Shown: piece after piece, positions 14,565 to 21,677 of the stretch
Numbering within the stretch: the stretch's first letter is position 1
How the letters are laid out: each line of letters begins with the position of its first letter
Source: Nitrososphaerota archaeon
GTDB taxonomy: Archaea; Thermoproteota; Nitrososphaeria; Nitrososphaerales; UBA183
Assembly (NCBI GenBank): GCA_029784825.1
Contig: JAFMAU010000021.1
Location: 1-31,735, forward strand
Reading direction: 5' to 3'
Length of the DNA: 31,735 bases
The notes under the pieces: generated by a model
What the model saw: the letters and a program-made list of their open reading frames with translations, nothing else
The model's database searches: none
What the model was told of the DNA's origin: nothing
Made by a program: the position numbers and the translations under genes

Positions 14565-14659
14565 CCGTGACGAGTAGCCGCCATTGATTACTGACTCAAC
14601 TAACATAGACTACGCTCGCAAAATACCGCGCGAGGAGTGAAAGGGAACAGGTCTAACAC

Positions 14660-14836
14660 ATGGCCGAATACCAGAAAGGGCAAGTCTGGGGAGCCCTCCG
14701 CAAGGCATGGAAGGGCTACCGCATAGCGAAGGTCCAGGGCGACAACGCCCGCATGAGGGAGTATGCCACTCGCATAAAGACCCTCCAAGGCCAGCTTGGC
14801 GTTCCTCAGGCAAGCTTTCCGAACATTGGAATGTAG
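14660..14836 (+). CDS. Small basic protein (58 aa), unknown function
   Basis: An ATG frame encodes 58 residues, rich in Lys, Arg and Gln, beginning MAEYQKGQVWGALRKAWKGY and ending PQASFPNIGM. The third codon position is GC-rich like the neighbours, and a purine-rich gagtgaaaggg lies before the start. Its stop codon is built into the left arm of a strong hairpin followed by a T-rich run, as expected for the end of a highly expressed short transcript. The helical, amphipathic look suggests a nucleic-acid or protein-binding role, but I do not recognise the family. It lies between proline dehydrogenase and a convergent HTH regulator. Confidence 0.65.
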   Translation: MAEYQKGQVWGALRKAWKGYRIAKVQGDNARMREYATRIKTLQGQLGVPQASFPNIGM

Positions 14837-14863
14837 AGGAGCACGGCTCCTCTTTCCCTTTTT
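14835..14863 (+). terminator. Hairpin terminator overlapping a stop codon
   Basis: A perfect 8-bp stem AGAGGAGC / GCTCCTCT with loop ACG (14835-14853) is followed by TTCCCTTTTT. It begins inside the TAG of the 58-aa gene and ends at the stop of the convergent regulator gene. Confidence 0.75.
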
Positions 14864-15530
14864 ACCCGGAACCGCCCAGTTCTCTTTCTATCTCTTCGAT
14901 AATGTCTCCGACGACCTGTTTCTGGACGCCGAGAGACGAACAGATGGGCCCCAGATCGTCCCCATCCTCCCTCATCAGGTAGCGGAGGACCTTCCTCCTG
15001 TCAACTATAGGCATCGACGTCGTGATCCTCGCGGCCTCCCTCAGGGCGAGGCTGCGGATGTATAGCAAGACCGCCCTCTCTTCCTCCATCTCCGTGAGCT
15101 TCTTGTCTACCTCTGCTACGACCTCAGTAAGCGGCCTTATCTTCGACGCGCCGTCGGGATACTTCATGACCTCGCTGATCTGGGTCATCATCTGTGCATG
15201 CTCGTCGGTCTCTTCAACTCCCGGCACCGCCCCGAAGGAGAAGATTCGCGCCCTGAACAGGTTTGGCGCCAGATCCACGGTGACCGAGAAACTACTCTTC
15301 AGCAGATACTCCTTCCTCTGAGGTCCCCTTGGGCTGTCCTGCGAAACGCTGCTCACAAGTCCGGCTCTTTCCATGGTGAACAAGTGCTTGGCGACGAGCT
15401 GCTGGCTGATCTTCAGGTCCTTGGACAGCTGCAGCTGATAGTTCGGCTCCTCGCTAATCTTCGAGATGATTCTGCGCCTTATCGGGTTCTCGACAGTACC
15501 GAGGACAGCGTCAAGTTCAGCTTGGCTCAT
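14862..15530 (-). CDS. Winged-helix (ArsR-like) transcriptional regulator
   Basis: 222 residues. The N-terminal 75 form a winged helix-turn-helix: VENPIRRRIISKISEEPNY, the recognition segment DLKISQQLVAKHLFTMERAG and a wing reading RKEYLLKSSF. The C-terminal two thirds is a long helical region with EVDKKLTEMEEERAVLL, probably for dimerisation or sensing. This layout matches archaeal ArsR-like regulators of unknown signal. The ATG at 15530 lies about 36 bases downstream of a TATA box, allowing a short leader. It is divergent from the gamma-glutamyltransferase-like gene and could regulate it (inference). Confidence 0.82.
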   Translation of the reverse strand: MSQAELDAVLGTVENPIRRRIISKISEEPNYQLQLSKDLKISQQLVAKHLFTMERAGLVSSVSQDSPRGPQRKEYLLKSSFSVTVDLAPNLFRARIFSFGAVPGVEETDEHAQMMTQISEVMKYPDGASKIRPLTEVVAEVDKKLTEMEEERAVLLYIRSLALREAARITTSMPIVDRRKVLRYLMREDGDDLGPICSSLGVQKQVVGDIIEEIERELGGSG

Positions 15531-15560
15531 TGGTTGTGGGCTCGTATTGTGACGCTCTAC

Positions 15561-15570
15561 CGTATAAATA
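15561..15570 (-). promoter_or_regulatory. TATA box for the HTH regulator
   Basis: Minus-strand tatttatacg lies about 36 bases before the ATG at 15530, giving a predicted leader of roughly ten bases. Confidence 0.5.
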
Positions 15571-15626
15571 GATTCCCGGGCGGTTGCGCGCCCTCAATAT
15601 CACGGCGGCCCGCTCTTTCGCGATTT

Positions 15627-15634
15627 CTTAAATT
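15627..15634 (+). promoter_or_regulatory. TATA box for the gamma-glutamyltransferase-like gene
   Basis: Plus-strand cttaaatt lies 26-29 bases before the TTG at 15656 / ATG at 15659. Confidence 0.5.
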
Positions 15635-15655
15635 CCCGCCAGCCTCGGCGTCAGC

Positions 15656-17164
15656 TTGATGGGGCTCAGCAGGACGTTAGTGGCGGAGCATGCCGCGGTC
15701 GCCAGCGAGCAGCCACTGGCTTCGATGGTGGGTTATGACGTCCTCAGGGGCGGAGGCAATGCAGTCGATGCCGCCGCAGCGGTGAGCTTCGCGCTTGCCG
15801 TAACATTCCACTCCGCAGGAGGACTGGGCGGGGACTTCTTCGTCATGTTCTACGAGGCAAAGACCGGCAAGGTGCATTGCCTCAACTCGAGCGGATGGTC
15901 ACCGTCAGGGCTCACTCTGGAGCTGATAGCGGAGAAAGGTGGGAATGTTCCCCAGCATGGCCCGCTCAGCGTCGCGGTGCCAGGCCAAATCGCGGGCGTC
16001 TGGGAAATGCACCGCAGGTTCGGCCGGACAACCTTCGGCCAACTCCTGCAGCCCTCTGTCAGGCTCGCGGACAAGGGCTTTCCCCTGGGAGAGGGGTTCG
16101 CAAAGGCCATCGGCGGCACAATCCAACACATTTCCGGAGAAGCTCGGGAGATCTTCGCTCCGGAGGGGCGCGCGCCCACCCCGGGGACCGTGATCAAGCA
16201 GGAGGCGTTAGGGAAGGTCATAGCCGAGGTCGCCGAGGGAGGGCCAGGCGCGTTCTATTCTGGCTGGCCCGCCGAGGCCGTGGCCTCCGCTCTGGATTCG
16301 GGCGGAGTCCCTTGCAAACCGTCTGACTTCTCAGACTTCCAGCCCGAGTGGGTGACGCCGCTGACCCTCGACTATCGCGGGACCACGGTTTTCGAGATGC
16401 CGCCGAACAGCATGGGCGCCACCAGCCTTCTGATCCTGAAGCAGCTGCTCGAAGCGGGACGGGCTCCTACCGGGGCGCTTTCAAAAGAAAGGGTGGAGCT
16501 GACGATGAAGGCGGCGCTGTTTGCCTACGCCCGCCGCGATGAAATGCTTGGCGACCCGAGGTTCGGCAAGATAGACATGGAGGCCTTCATGTCCACAACG
16601 TCAGCGTCCAGGTCCCGCGCGTCTGAGGTCAGGGCCGGAGACACCACCGCGTATTCGGTGGCGGACGCCGAAGGCAACCTCGTCTCAGCCATCCAGAGCT
16701 TGTTCCAGCCGTTCGGCTCGCACGTCTTCGTCCCCGAATGCGGCATAATGCTGAACAGCAGGGCGTCCGCCTTCCGAACGAATGGCCCGAACAAGGTAGA
16801 GCCGAGAAAGAGGCCTCTCCACACCCTGTCGTCCCTCATACTCGAAAGGGACGGCTATCCCTACCTTGCTATCGGCGCTAGCGGCGCGGACTATAGGCCG
16901 CTGCAGCACGCGCTCTTCGTCACCAATTCGGTCGACTATTCGATGTCGGCAGATGAAGTCGTCGCACACCCGAGGTTTCTTTGGGGAGGGGGGAAGAAGC
17001 TGCTCATCGAAGAAGGATACGAACTTCCCACCGACGGCTCCTACAATGTGAATGAGCTGGCGATGCCCGGAGAGACCGGGAAATGTCAGGCGGTAGAGAT
17101 CGGGATGTCGTACAAGAGGGCTGTCTGCGATGTACGTGGAGACGGTATCCCGACCGGATTCTAG
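15656..17164 (+). CDS. Gamma-glutamyltransferase family Ntn-hydrolase
   Basis: 502 residues of the GGT family, whose members are made as one chain and cut themselves to free an N-terminal catalytic Thr. Seen: GGGNAVDAAAAVSFALAVT (33-50), GGLGGDFFVMFYEAKTGKV (55-73) and the cleavage site AGDTTAYSVADAEGN with the probable nucleophile Thr330. Usual GGTs read TTHxSVVD here; this one has Ala in place of His. There is no signal peptide, so it acts in the cytoplasm, unlike many bacterial GGTs. Related cytoplasmic members include amidohydrolases rather than glutathione enzymes, and the substrate is open. The start is TTG 15656 or the adjoining ATG at 15659. Confidence 0.9.
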   Translation: MMGLSRTLVAEHAAVASEQPLASMVGYDVLRGGGNAVDAAAAVSFALAVTFHSAGGLGGDFFVMFYEAKTGKVHCLNSSGWSPSGLTLELIAEKGGNVPQHGPLSVAVPGQIAGVWEMHRRFGRTTFGQLLQPSVRLADKGFPLGEGFAKAIGGTIQHISGEAREIFAPEGRAPTPGTVIKQEALGKVIAEVAEGGPGAFYSGWPAEAVASALDSGGVPCKPSDFSDFQPEWVTPLTLDYRGTTVFEMPPNSMGATSLLILKQLLEAGRAPTGALSKERVELTMKAALFAYARRDEMLGDPRFGKIDMEAFMSTTSASRSRASEVRAGDTTAYSVADAEGNLVSAIQSLFQPFGSHVFVPECGIMLNSRASAFRTNGPNKVEPRKRPLHTLSSLILERDGYPYLAIGASGADYRPLQHALFVTNSVDYSMSADEVVAHPRFLWGGGKKLLIEEGYELPTDGSYNVNELAMPGETGKCQAVEIGMSYKRAVCDVRGDGIPTGF

Positions 17165-17178
17165 AGCGCTCTCCGCGT

Positions 17179-17210
17179 AAAAAAGGGGGCATGAGGGTGT
17201 TGCAACCCTC
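17179..17210 (-). terminator. Hairpin terminator for the DUF4382-like gene
   Basis: On the minus strand a GAGGGT / ACCCTC stem (17193-17198 with 17205-17210, loop of six) is followed by CCCCC and then six T's (17184-17179). It lies seven bases after the DUF4382-like stop and in the gap to the convergent GGT gene. Confidence 0.6.
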
Positions 17211-17216
17211 TGGCTC

Positions 17217-17960
17217 CTAAGTCGAGCTCTGGCTCGACGAACTGCTTGATGTCGCGCTCGTTGTCGTGCTGGACGCAGTTGTAGTCGTGGTAGCCGTGCC
17301 GCTGCGGGTCACCGTGACAAGCAGGACCGGCCTCAGGACATAGCCCTGGCTCACGTGGACCGACGATGGAGTGATGCTGATGTTCATGTCGGCTGCTCCA
17401 CCCGTCTGCACCGTGAAGTGCACGTTCACCATCAACTTCCCACCTGCCACCACGTCGAGCTGCGTAGAGCTCCCATTGGTCCAGAACGCCCTGGCGCCTG
17501 ATATGTTCAGGATCACTCCAGTGACGTTCCCAGTCGGCGCCTTAGCGGCACCGAGGAACAGGGGGCTACCTTGGTATTTTGTCAGGTTGACGTTGGTCCC
17601 GACGCTCGCGGATATGTTGTAGACGAACCTACTCGAGGAGCCGCTCTCACTCGAAGTCGACTCTGTCGTTGATGTGCTGGTGCTCGAAGTGGCACTGCTT
17701 ACAGCGCTACTGACCGAACTGGATGTGGTGGGCTCTGTGGTGTTTGACGAGTACTTCAGAGTAACGCTGGTCACGTTGACCAGAAGATACTTGATCGTGT
17801 GGTTCGCTGGCGGCGGGTCTGCGAGGTAGATGTTGAGAGTTCCGCTTCCTGGCGAGGCTGTCGACAGGCTCGGCAGATAGACCGTGTAAGTGTACGCCGA
17901 GACGCCGATGGTGCCCAGCAGGACGAGCAACGAAAGCGCTATCGCTCTTTGCATTTTCAC
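17217..17960 (-). CDS. Secreted or membrane-anchored DUF4382-like protein with Ser/Thr-rich segments
   Basis: 247 residues. An N-terminal signal peptide or anchor (RAIALSLLVLLGTIGVSAY) leads to GTLNIYLADPPPANHTIKYL and LLVNVTSVTLKY, the opening strands of a DUF4382-like beta domain. This domain is interrupted by a Ser/Thr-rich stretch (about 78-110) and resumes with RFVYNISASVG. A second Ser/Thr-rich tail ends the protein. At least eight N-x-S/T sites occur in the folded part, so it is probably glycosylated outside the cell. It may be attached by its N-terminal helix. The start is GTG 17960, about 27 bases from a TATA-like element; ATG 17954 is the alternative. The function is unknown. Confidence 0.78.
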   Translation of the reverse strand: MKMQRAIALSLLVLLGTIGVSAYTYTVYLPSLSTASPGSGTLNIYLADPPPANHTIKYLLVNVTSVTLKYSSNTTEPTTSSSVSSAVSSATSSTSTSTTESTSSESGSSSRFVYNISASVGTNVNLTKYQGSPLFLGAAKAPTGNVTGVILNISGARAFWTNGSSTQLDVVAGGKLMVNVHFTVQTGGAADMNISITPSSVHVSQGYVLRPVLLVTVTRSGTATTTTTASSTTTSATSSSSSSQSST

Positions 17961-18008
17961 TCTCCGCAGAGCCGGTGCCGACTTAATCCAATGGTATTGA
18001 ACAGCCCT

Positions 18009-19364
18009 TCAGCCAGTTAGCACGCTCCGTCCCTCCTCACGCTCAGACTGTCTGGGTCGAGGTCTCTGGCGTGACCTGTCCTTCATCAGGCCGTAGGCGA
18101 ACCCGAACCCTGCTACCGGTATGCTCGCCAGGAGAAGGTTCCCTATGAAGGGGAGGATGGCGACCGACACCGCGAGAGATATCCAAGGGAAGATCCGCGG
18201 CAACCCTCGGGCCGACAGGAGTTTCGCGCCGGCAGCTGAGCCGGCAACGTAGGTTAGGACGGCGGCGCCACTGGTGGCCAGGAAGGCCACCTGGATGTCC
18301 GCGCCTGTAAGGTAGTACGCTACGAGCCCTGACATTATCATTAGGTAAAGTGCGATGAGCGCTCTGCGCGGGACCCCGGACTTCGGATCCACCTTGGCGA
18401 GGAACCTCGGGAGGCTGCCGTCTTGGGCAGCGGCATAGACGACCCTCCCGATCCCGGCAGTGTACGCGTTGACGGTCGAGAAGATAATCACCACCGCCAG
18501 GATAGAGACGGCGGCGGCGCCATATTCGCCGAAGACGTTAGACATCATCGCGGCGAAAGGAGTCACCCCTCTGCCGGCCGCGTAGGCACCCGTGCCCACC
18601 ACAGTCACTGCGACTGCCATGTAGAGAACCCCTATCAGGACGACGCTAATCGTAACGCTCCTCCCAAAGTCGTGCTTCGGATCCTTGAACTCCTCGGCGA
18701 CGTTAGAGACGTTTTCATATCCTAGAAACGACCAGAATATGAGCGCGGACGCCACCCCGATGGACGCTATCCCTCCAGGGACGACCGGCGTGAAGTTGAC
18801 AGCCCTGATCCCGGGGGCGGATGCAGCTACTGCCAAGGCGATCACCCCCAGCATGACGGCCACAGACGCAACCTGCGCCCTGCCGCTGAACCTGATTCCT
18901 CTGAGGTTGATCACATAGGCTAGAGAAAGTATCATGGCTGCCACAACGAAAACTCCCGGCCCCGACAGCGGGAATGCATATGCCGCGTACGTACCAGCGG
19001 CGAGGGCTATCGCAGGCGCGCCGAGAACGACCCAGGCGACAAAGAGCCACGCCGTCATCGTGCTCGTGCCTGCGCCGAACGCTTCCTTCGTGAATGAGTA
19101 GATCCCTCCAGACTCGGGCCTCCTGGCCGAGAGGCTGGAGAAGGTGTAGGCGAAGGGGTAGCTGGCCAGGGCGAGCACTCCCCAGGCGATCAGGGACCCG
19201 ACACCCGCAGTCCTCGCAGCAAGGCCCGGGATCACCAGTATGCCAGCGCCCAGGACAGAGCTGACGTATATCGCGACCGCGTGCCTCACAGTGATGACCT
19301 TGCGGAGGGCTCCACGTTCGGATGCCCCTTCGCCAGCAGCCAACGTGCTCGTTAGGGGTCGCAT
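18009..19364 (-). CDS. APC superfamily amino acid permease
   Basis: 451 residues with about twelve hydrophobic helices. The first helix carries the APC substrate motif VSSVLGAGILVIPG, and the helix 6 region has FWSFLGYENVSNVAEEFKDP. Both are typical of amino acid/polyamine antiporters and permeases, which import amino acids across the cytoplasmic membrane. The open frame runs back to 19538, but the extra N-terminus is Arg/Gly-rich and non-homologous. The ATG at 19364 is taken here. A TATA-like cttaaatgg lies only about 10 bases before it, so the TTG at 19343, about 30 bases away, may be the true start. The substrate is unknown; proline or other amino acids for the nearby catabolic genes are possible. 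Confidence 0.88.
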   Translation of the reverse strand: MRPLTSTLAAGEGASERGALRKVITVRHAVAIYVSSVLGAGILVIPGLAARTAGVGSLIAWGVLALASYPFAYTFSSLSARRPESGGIYSFTKEAFGAGTSTMTAWLFVAWVVLGAPAIALAAGTYAAYAFPLSGPGVFVVAAMILSLAYVINLRGIRFSGRAQVASVAVMLGVIALAVAASAPGIRAVNFTPVVPGGIASIGVASALIFWSFLGYENVSNVAEEFKDPKHDFGRSVTISVVLIGVLYMAVAVTVVGTGAYAAGRGVTPFAAMMSNVFGEYGAAAVSILAVVIIFSTVNAYTAGIGRVVYAAAQDGSLPRFLAKVDPKSGVPRRALIALYLMIMSGLVAYYLTGADIQVAFLATSGAAVLTYVAGSAAGAKLLSARGLPRIFPWISLAVSVAILPFIGNLLLASIPVAGFGFAYGLMKDRSRQRPRPRQSEREEGRSVLTG

Positions 19365-19696
19365 CCATTTAAGATAAGGCGTCTCATCCAGCGGAGACTT
19401 GCGGCGCCGGAGAGCCGAGGGTCCGAACGCACCACCCCCGCCGGCCCGTTGATCTGATGGGCGTTCAGCTTGACGCGGCGTCCCGTCCCCACGCGTCGTA
19501 TGCCATCGCCCAACGCTTTTCGGCGAACATCTCTCCAAATCGCCGCCGCTGAGTCAGTACGTTCGCAAGGTCACCGATGACGAGCAACAAGCATCTGCCT
19601 CAACGGACTTGGTTCCCAATCTCGTTGGAGCACTTCGTTTCGCGACGAGTAAGACTCTCGGCGTCCGCCAAAGCCGCTCCACTGGATTAAGAGAGG
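19365..19696. other. Intergenic stretch without a recognised gene
   Basis: About 330 bases between the permease start and the tRNA 3' end. Apart from the permease TATA-like element near 19370-19378 and an inverted repeat GACGCG / CGCGTC near 19470-19500, I see no gene here. Open frames lack coding character and none resembles a known protein. An unrecognised structured RNA cannot be excluded. Confidence 0.5.
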
Positions 19697-19822
19697 CGGG
19701 CCCGGTGCGATTTGAACGCACGACCTCTGCGAGCCTTAGCTCTCTACAGCTTAGGAGGTTCGGCGAGGCGCTCTGCCGCGCTGTCCGTATTTCGCTCCAA
19801 CGCTGATCTGCGCTACGGGCCC
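19697..19822 (-). tRNA. Intron-containing tRNA, probably tRNA-Arg (CCU)
   Basis: The minus strand opens with acceptor GGGCCCG and TA. It closes with variable loop AGGTC, T-arm GTGCG TTCAAAT CGCAC, acceptor CGGGCCC and discriminator G, so a tRNA is certain in outline. The precursor is 126 bases, about 50 too long. One reading puts D-stem GCGC with a later CGGCAGA-GCGC, implying a D-loop intron of about 27 bases. A loop CTCCTAA would give anticodon CCU. Another reading pairs ACAGC with GCTGT around that loop. I could not satisfy both, so intron borders and anticodon are unresolved. A TATA box sits 27 bases upstream. Confidence 0.75.
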
Positions 19823-19980
19823 GCATTGGGGCCGCAGGTTTGGCGATTAATACCTTTGTCAGCTTCGATGAAACCAGCGACTTCGGTGTGCCCCACTTCG
19901 CGCTCGAAGTAAGCGACCGGGACGTGATGCGGTGAGCGGACCCATCGCGTCGAGTAGACGGGCGTGAAGCGTTCCTTCAT
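19813..19980 (-). CDS. Possible small protein (55 aa), doubtful
   Basis: An ATG frame starts MKERFTPVYSTRWVRSPHHV and continues PVAYFEREVGHTEVAGFIEA with GC-rich third positions for about 40 codons. The last 15 codons run through the tRNA promoter and ten bases into the tRNA itself, and no TATA box is seen upstream. It may be a remnant of a gene or chance. An ATG at 20016 would extend it by twelve residues. Confidence 0.22.
   Translation of the reverse strand: MKERFTPVYSTRWVRSPHHVPVAYFEREVGHTEVAGFIEADKGINRQTCGPNAGP
19844..19854 (-). promoter_or_regulatory. TATA box for the second tRNA gene
   Basis: Minus-strand ggtattaatcg is centred 27 bases before the tRNA 5' end at 19822. It supports expression of the tRNA despite its odd internal structure. 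Confidence 0.55.
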
Positions 19981-20099
19981 CCCTTCCCTGCGCGTTGCAG
20001 CCCACCCCGCTGCCACTCGATGCTCCTACTCCGTAAGCCTGGTAGGGGCAGGGATGGCGCGGCGTGGGGTCAACAGACCCGAGAGGGGGGGTTGGCCGT

Positions 20100-20552
20100 C
20101 TAGGTTGCCAGTTCGAATTCTACCTCAAGCTCCCGCTTCGAGTTCCTGAACCTTGGCTTTCCCAGCTTGATTCTTCCTATCTCAGAGGTGCTGTCCACGT
20201 GCCGCTCGTTGCAGCAGTTGATGTTCCAGTCAGGTATCCTCACGATCTTCAGGAGTGTAACCTCGACCGGCACCGGGAAAAGGTCGTAAATCGAGTCCCC
20301 GAAGTGCCCTTCGGCTTCCTGCCTTTCCATTTCGAACTCCAGGACGTCCGCGTTCTCGGCCACCTTCTCGTTGGCTGTCGCCTCAATCCGGTCCAGCTCT
20401 TGGGGGGTCGGCGCGCGGTCGGACTGCACTACCAGCCGTCCGTGGTTTCCAGACACGTGGACCGAAGCGGTCCACTTCGCGCCCAACACGCTTTGGACGG
20501 CACCCTTCACGACGTGGACGGCAGTGTGAGCCCGAACTTCTTCGTCGCTCAA
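20100..20552 (-). CDS. alaX: AlaX-S type alanyl-tRNA editing protein
   Basis: 150 residues matching the short archaeal AlaX family, which hydrolyses Ser-tRNA(Ala) in trans. Zinc ligands are visible as His-x3-His in AHTAVHVVKG and Cys-x3-His in NCCNERHVD. The family stretches KWTASVHVSGNHGRLVV and DLFPVPVEVTLLKI are conserved. No alanyl-tRNA synthetase catalytic domain is present, as expected for AlaX-S. The TTG start directly follows the TAG of the upstream FAD oxidoreductase, so the two genes are one operon. A GGGTC / GACCC hairpin lies about 20 bases after the stop but lacks a T-run. Confidence 0.92.
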   Translation of the reverse strand: MSDEEVRAHTAVHVVKGAVQSVLGAKWTASVHVSGNHGRLVVQSDRAPTPQELDRIEATANEKVAENADVLEFEMERQEAEGHFGDSIYDLFPVPVEVTLLKIVRIPDWNINCCNERHVDSTSEIGRIKLGKPRFRNSKRELEVEFELAT

Positions 20553-21569
20553 CTAGAGCCTCGTCACGATCTTGTAGAAGTCGGAGAGCCTCGTCTGCAT
20601 GCCGTATCTCCTCTCATTCCCGCGCATGTAGAGGAAGATTGAGAGCAGGGTCGGGAGCATCCTTGTGAGGCTGAATCTATCCTCCACCTTCGCCTTGATG
20701 AACTGGTAGACCTTAGCATAGACGGCGTAGTGGTCGAGGACCGCGCGCCGGTATCCCTCCCTGTCGCCGAGGTGGTCGACGAACAGGTCGACGCACTGCA
20801 TGCTCGGGATGATCCCCTCTCCGAGCATCGGGTAGACAGTCCCGATGGACTCGCCCACGCCTGTTACCTTTCCTTCGAAGAATGGCTCCATGAACTTCGG
20901 CGGAGTCACCCTCACCGGCCTGCCGATCCGCTTCGTCACTTCACAGTGGTGCTTCTTCACGAACTCGTCGAGCTCATAGCGGTATCTCCCTTTGACGTCC
21001 CCGGCTCCAACGTGGGCCATGCCGTCGCCGAGCGGGAAGTACCACCAGTACCCTGTCAGGCCAGGGTATGGCCTGATCACGAAGTCGTCATAGGGAAGCT
21101 CCTTGGATTTCACCTGGTACTCGAGCGAAGGGACCAGAAGGTCGTCCTTGACCTTGGGAAGCAGCGACCTGTGCAGGCCGGTGGCGTCCACCACGGAGTC
21201 GAATGCGTCGAAGTCTCCGTTCGCCGCTTTGACCTGCGTCCCCCAGTGGATCTTCTTGCCCTTCAGCATGTCCTCTGTCAGCCTGTGTTTGTCGTAGGTG
21301 ACCAGTCCTCTGAGGGGGATGGTGACCTCCTCGTCTCCAAGGTCCACCACCATTTTCTTTCCTTTGTGCAAAACGTAGTCGTCAAAACTGAACCCCGCCT
21401 TCTTGACCAGGTCGGAGATGAAGGGCTGGCTAGTCCCCCAAGCGCATACGGTGTACCAGTTCTTCTCGGTCTTTGCCTCGAACGCTTCCGCCTGCACGTC
21501 GGAAGGCAGCCTGTTCAGCAGGTAGGCGCCCGCCACCCCCGTCCCCACGACCGCCATCTTCGTCACCAT
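20553..21569 (-). CDS. FAD-dependent oxidoreductase, geranylgeranyl-reductase-like
   Basis: 338 residues of the FAD/NAD(P) oxidoreductase fold. The dinucleotide motif VVGTGVAGAYLLNRL is at the N-terminus, a VVDATGLHRSLLP motif closes the first FAD region, and GESIGTVYPMLGEGIIPSM resembles the second FAD motif of geranylgeranyl reductases. In archaea such proteins saturate isoprenoid chains of membrane lipids or act on related polyprenyl substrates. It is shorter and divergent compared with the second reductase at 29.4-30.9 kb, so its substrate may differ. The ATG at 21569 is used, with a TATA-like ggtaaaaag about 36 bases upstream. It is the first gene of an operon with alaX, for which no functional link is obvious. 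Confidence 0.82.
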   Translation of the reverse strand: MVTKMAVVGTGVAGAYLLNRLPSDVQAEAFEAKTEKNWYTVCAWGTSQPFISDLVKKAGFSFDDYVLHKGKKMVVDLGDEEVTIPLRGLVTYDKHRLTEDMLKGKKIHWGTQVKAANGDFDAFDSVVDATGLHRSLLPKVKDDLLVPSLEYQVKSKELPYDDFVIRPYPGLTGYWWYFPLGDGMAHVGAGDVKGRYRYELDEFVKKHHCEVTKRIGRPVRVTPPKFMEPFFEGKVTGVGESIGTVYPMLGEGIIPSMQCVDLFVDHLGDREGYRRAVLDHYAVYAKVYQFIKAKVEDRFSLTRMLPTLLSIFLYMRGNERRYGMQTRLSDFYKIVTRL

Positions 21570-21651
21570 AGAATCCCCTGTATTCCCCGCGTTCGAGCCC
21601 TCTTTTTACCTGTCGCCCTAACTCGCTTCCTTTCATGAGACCGATGAAAGC

Positions 21652-21660
21652 CTAATATAC
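21652..21660 (+). promoter_or_regulatory. TATA box for the citrate synthase operon
   Basis: Plus-strand ctaatatac is centred about 22 bases before the ATG at 21678. It supports translation from that ATG and so inclusion of the N-terminal extension. Confidence 0.5.
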
Positions 21661-21677
21661 GTAAACTATTCAATATA

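Noticed and set aside
19365..19538. Extended N-terminus of the APC permease
   Set aside because: Arg/Gly-rich non-homologous sequence lying upstream of the probable promoter.
20017..20099. Structured RNA candidate (CTCCTAC / GTAGGGG hairpin and GGGTC / GACCC hairpin)
   Set aside because: Two moderate hairpins in a GC-rich gap without TATA box or known RNA motif. The second is more simply a weak terminator after alaX.
20100..20130. T-arm-like GTTCGAAT on the plus strand
   Set aside because: It is the C-terminal coding sequence of alaX, and no other tRNA parts surround it.
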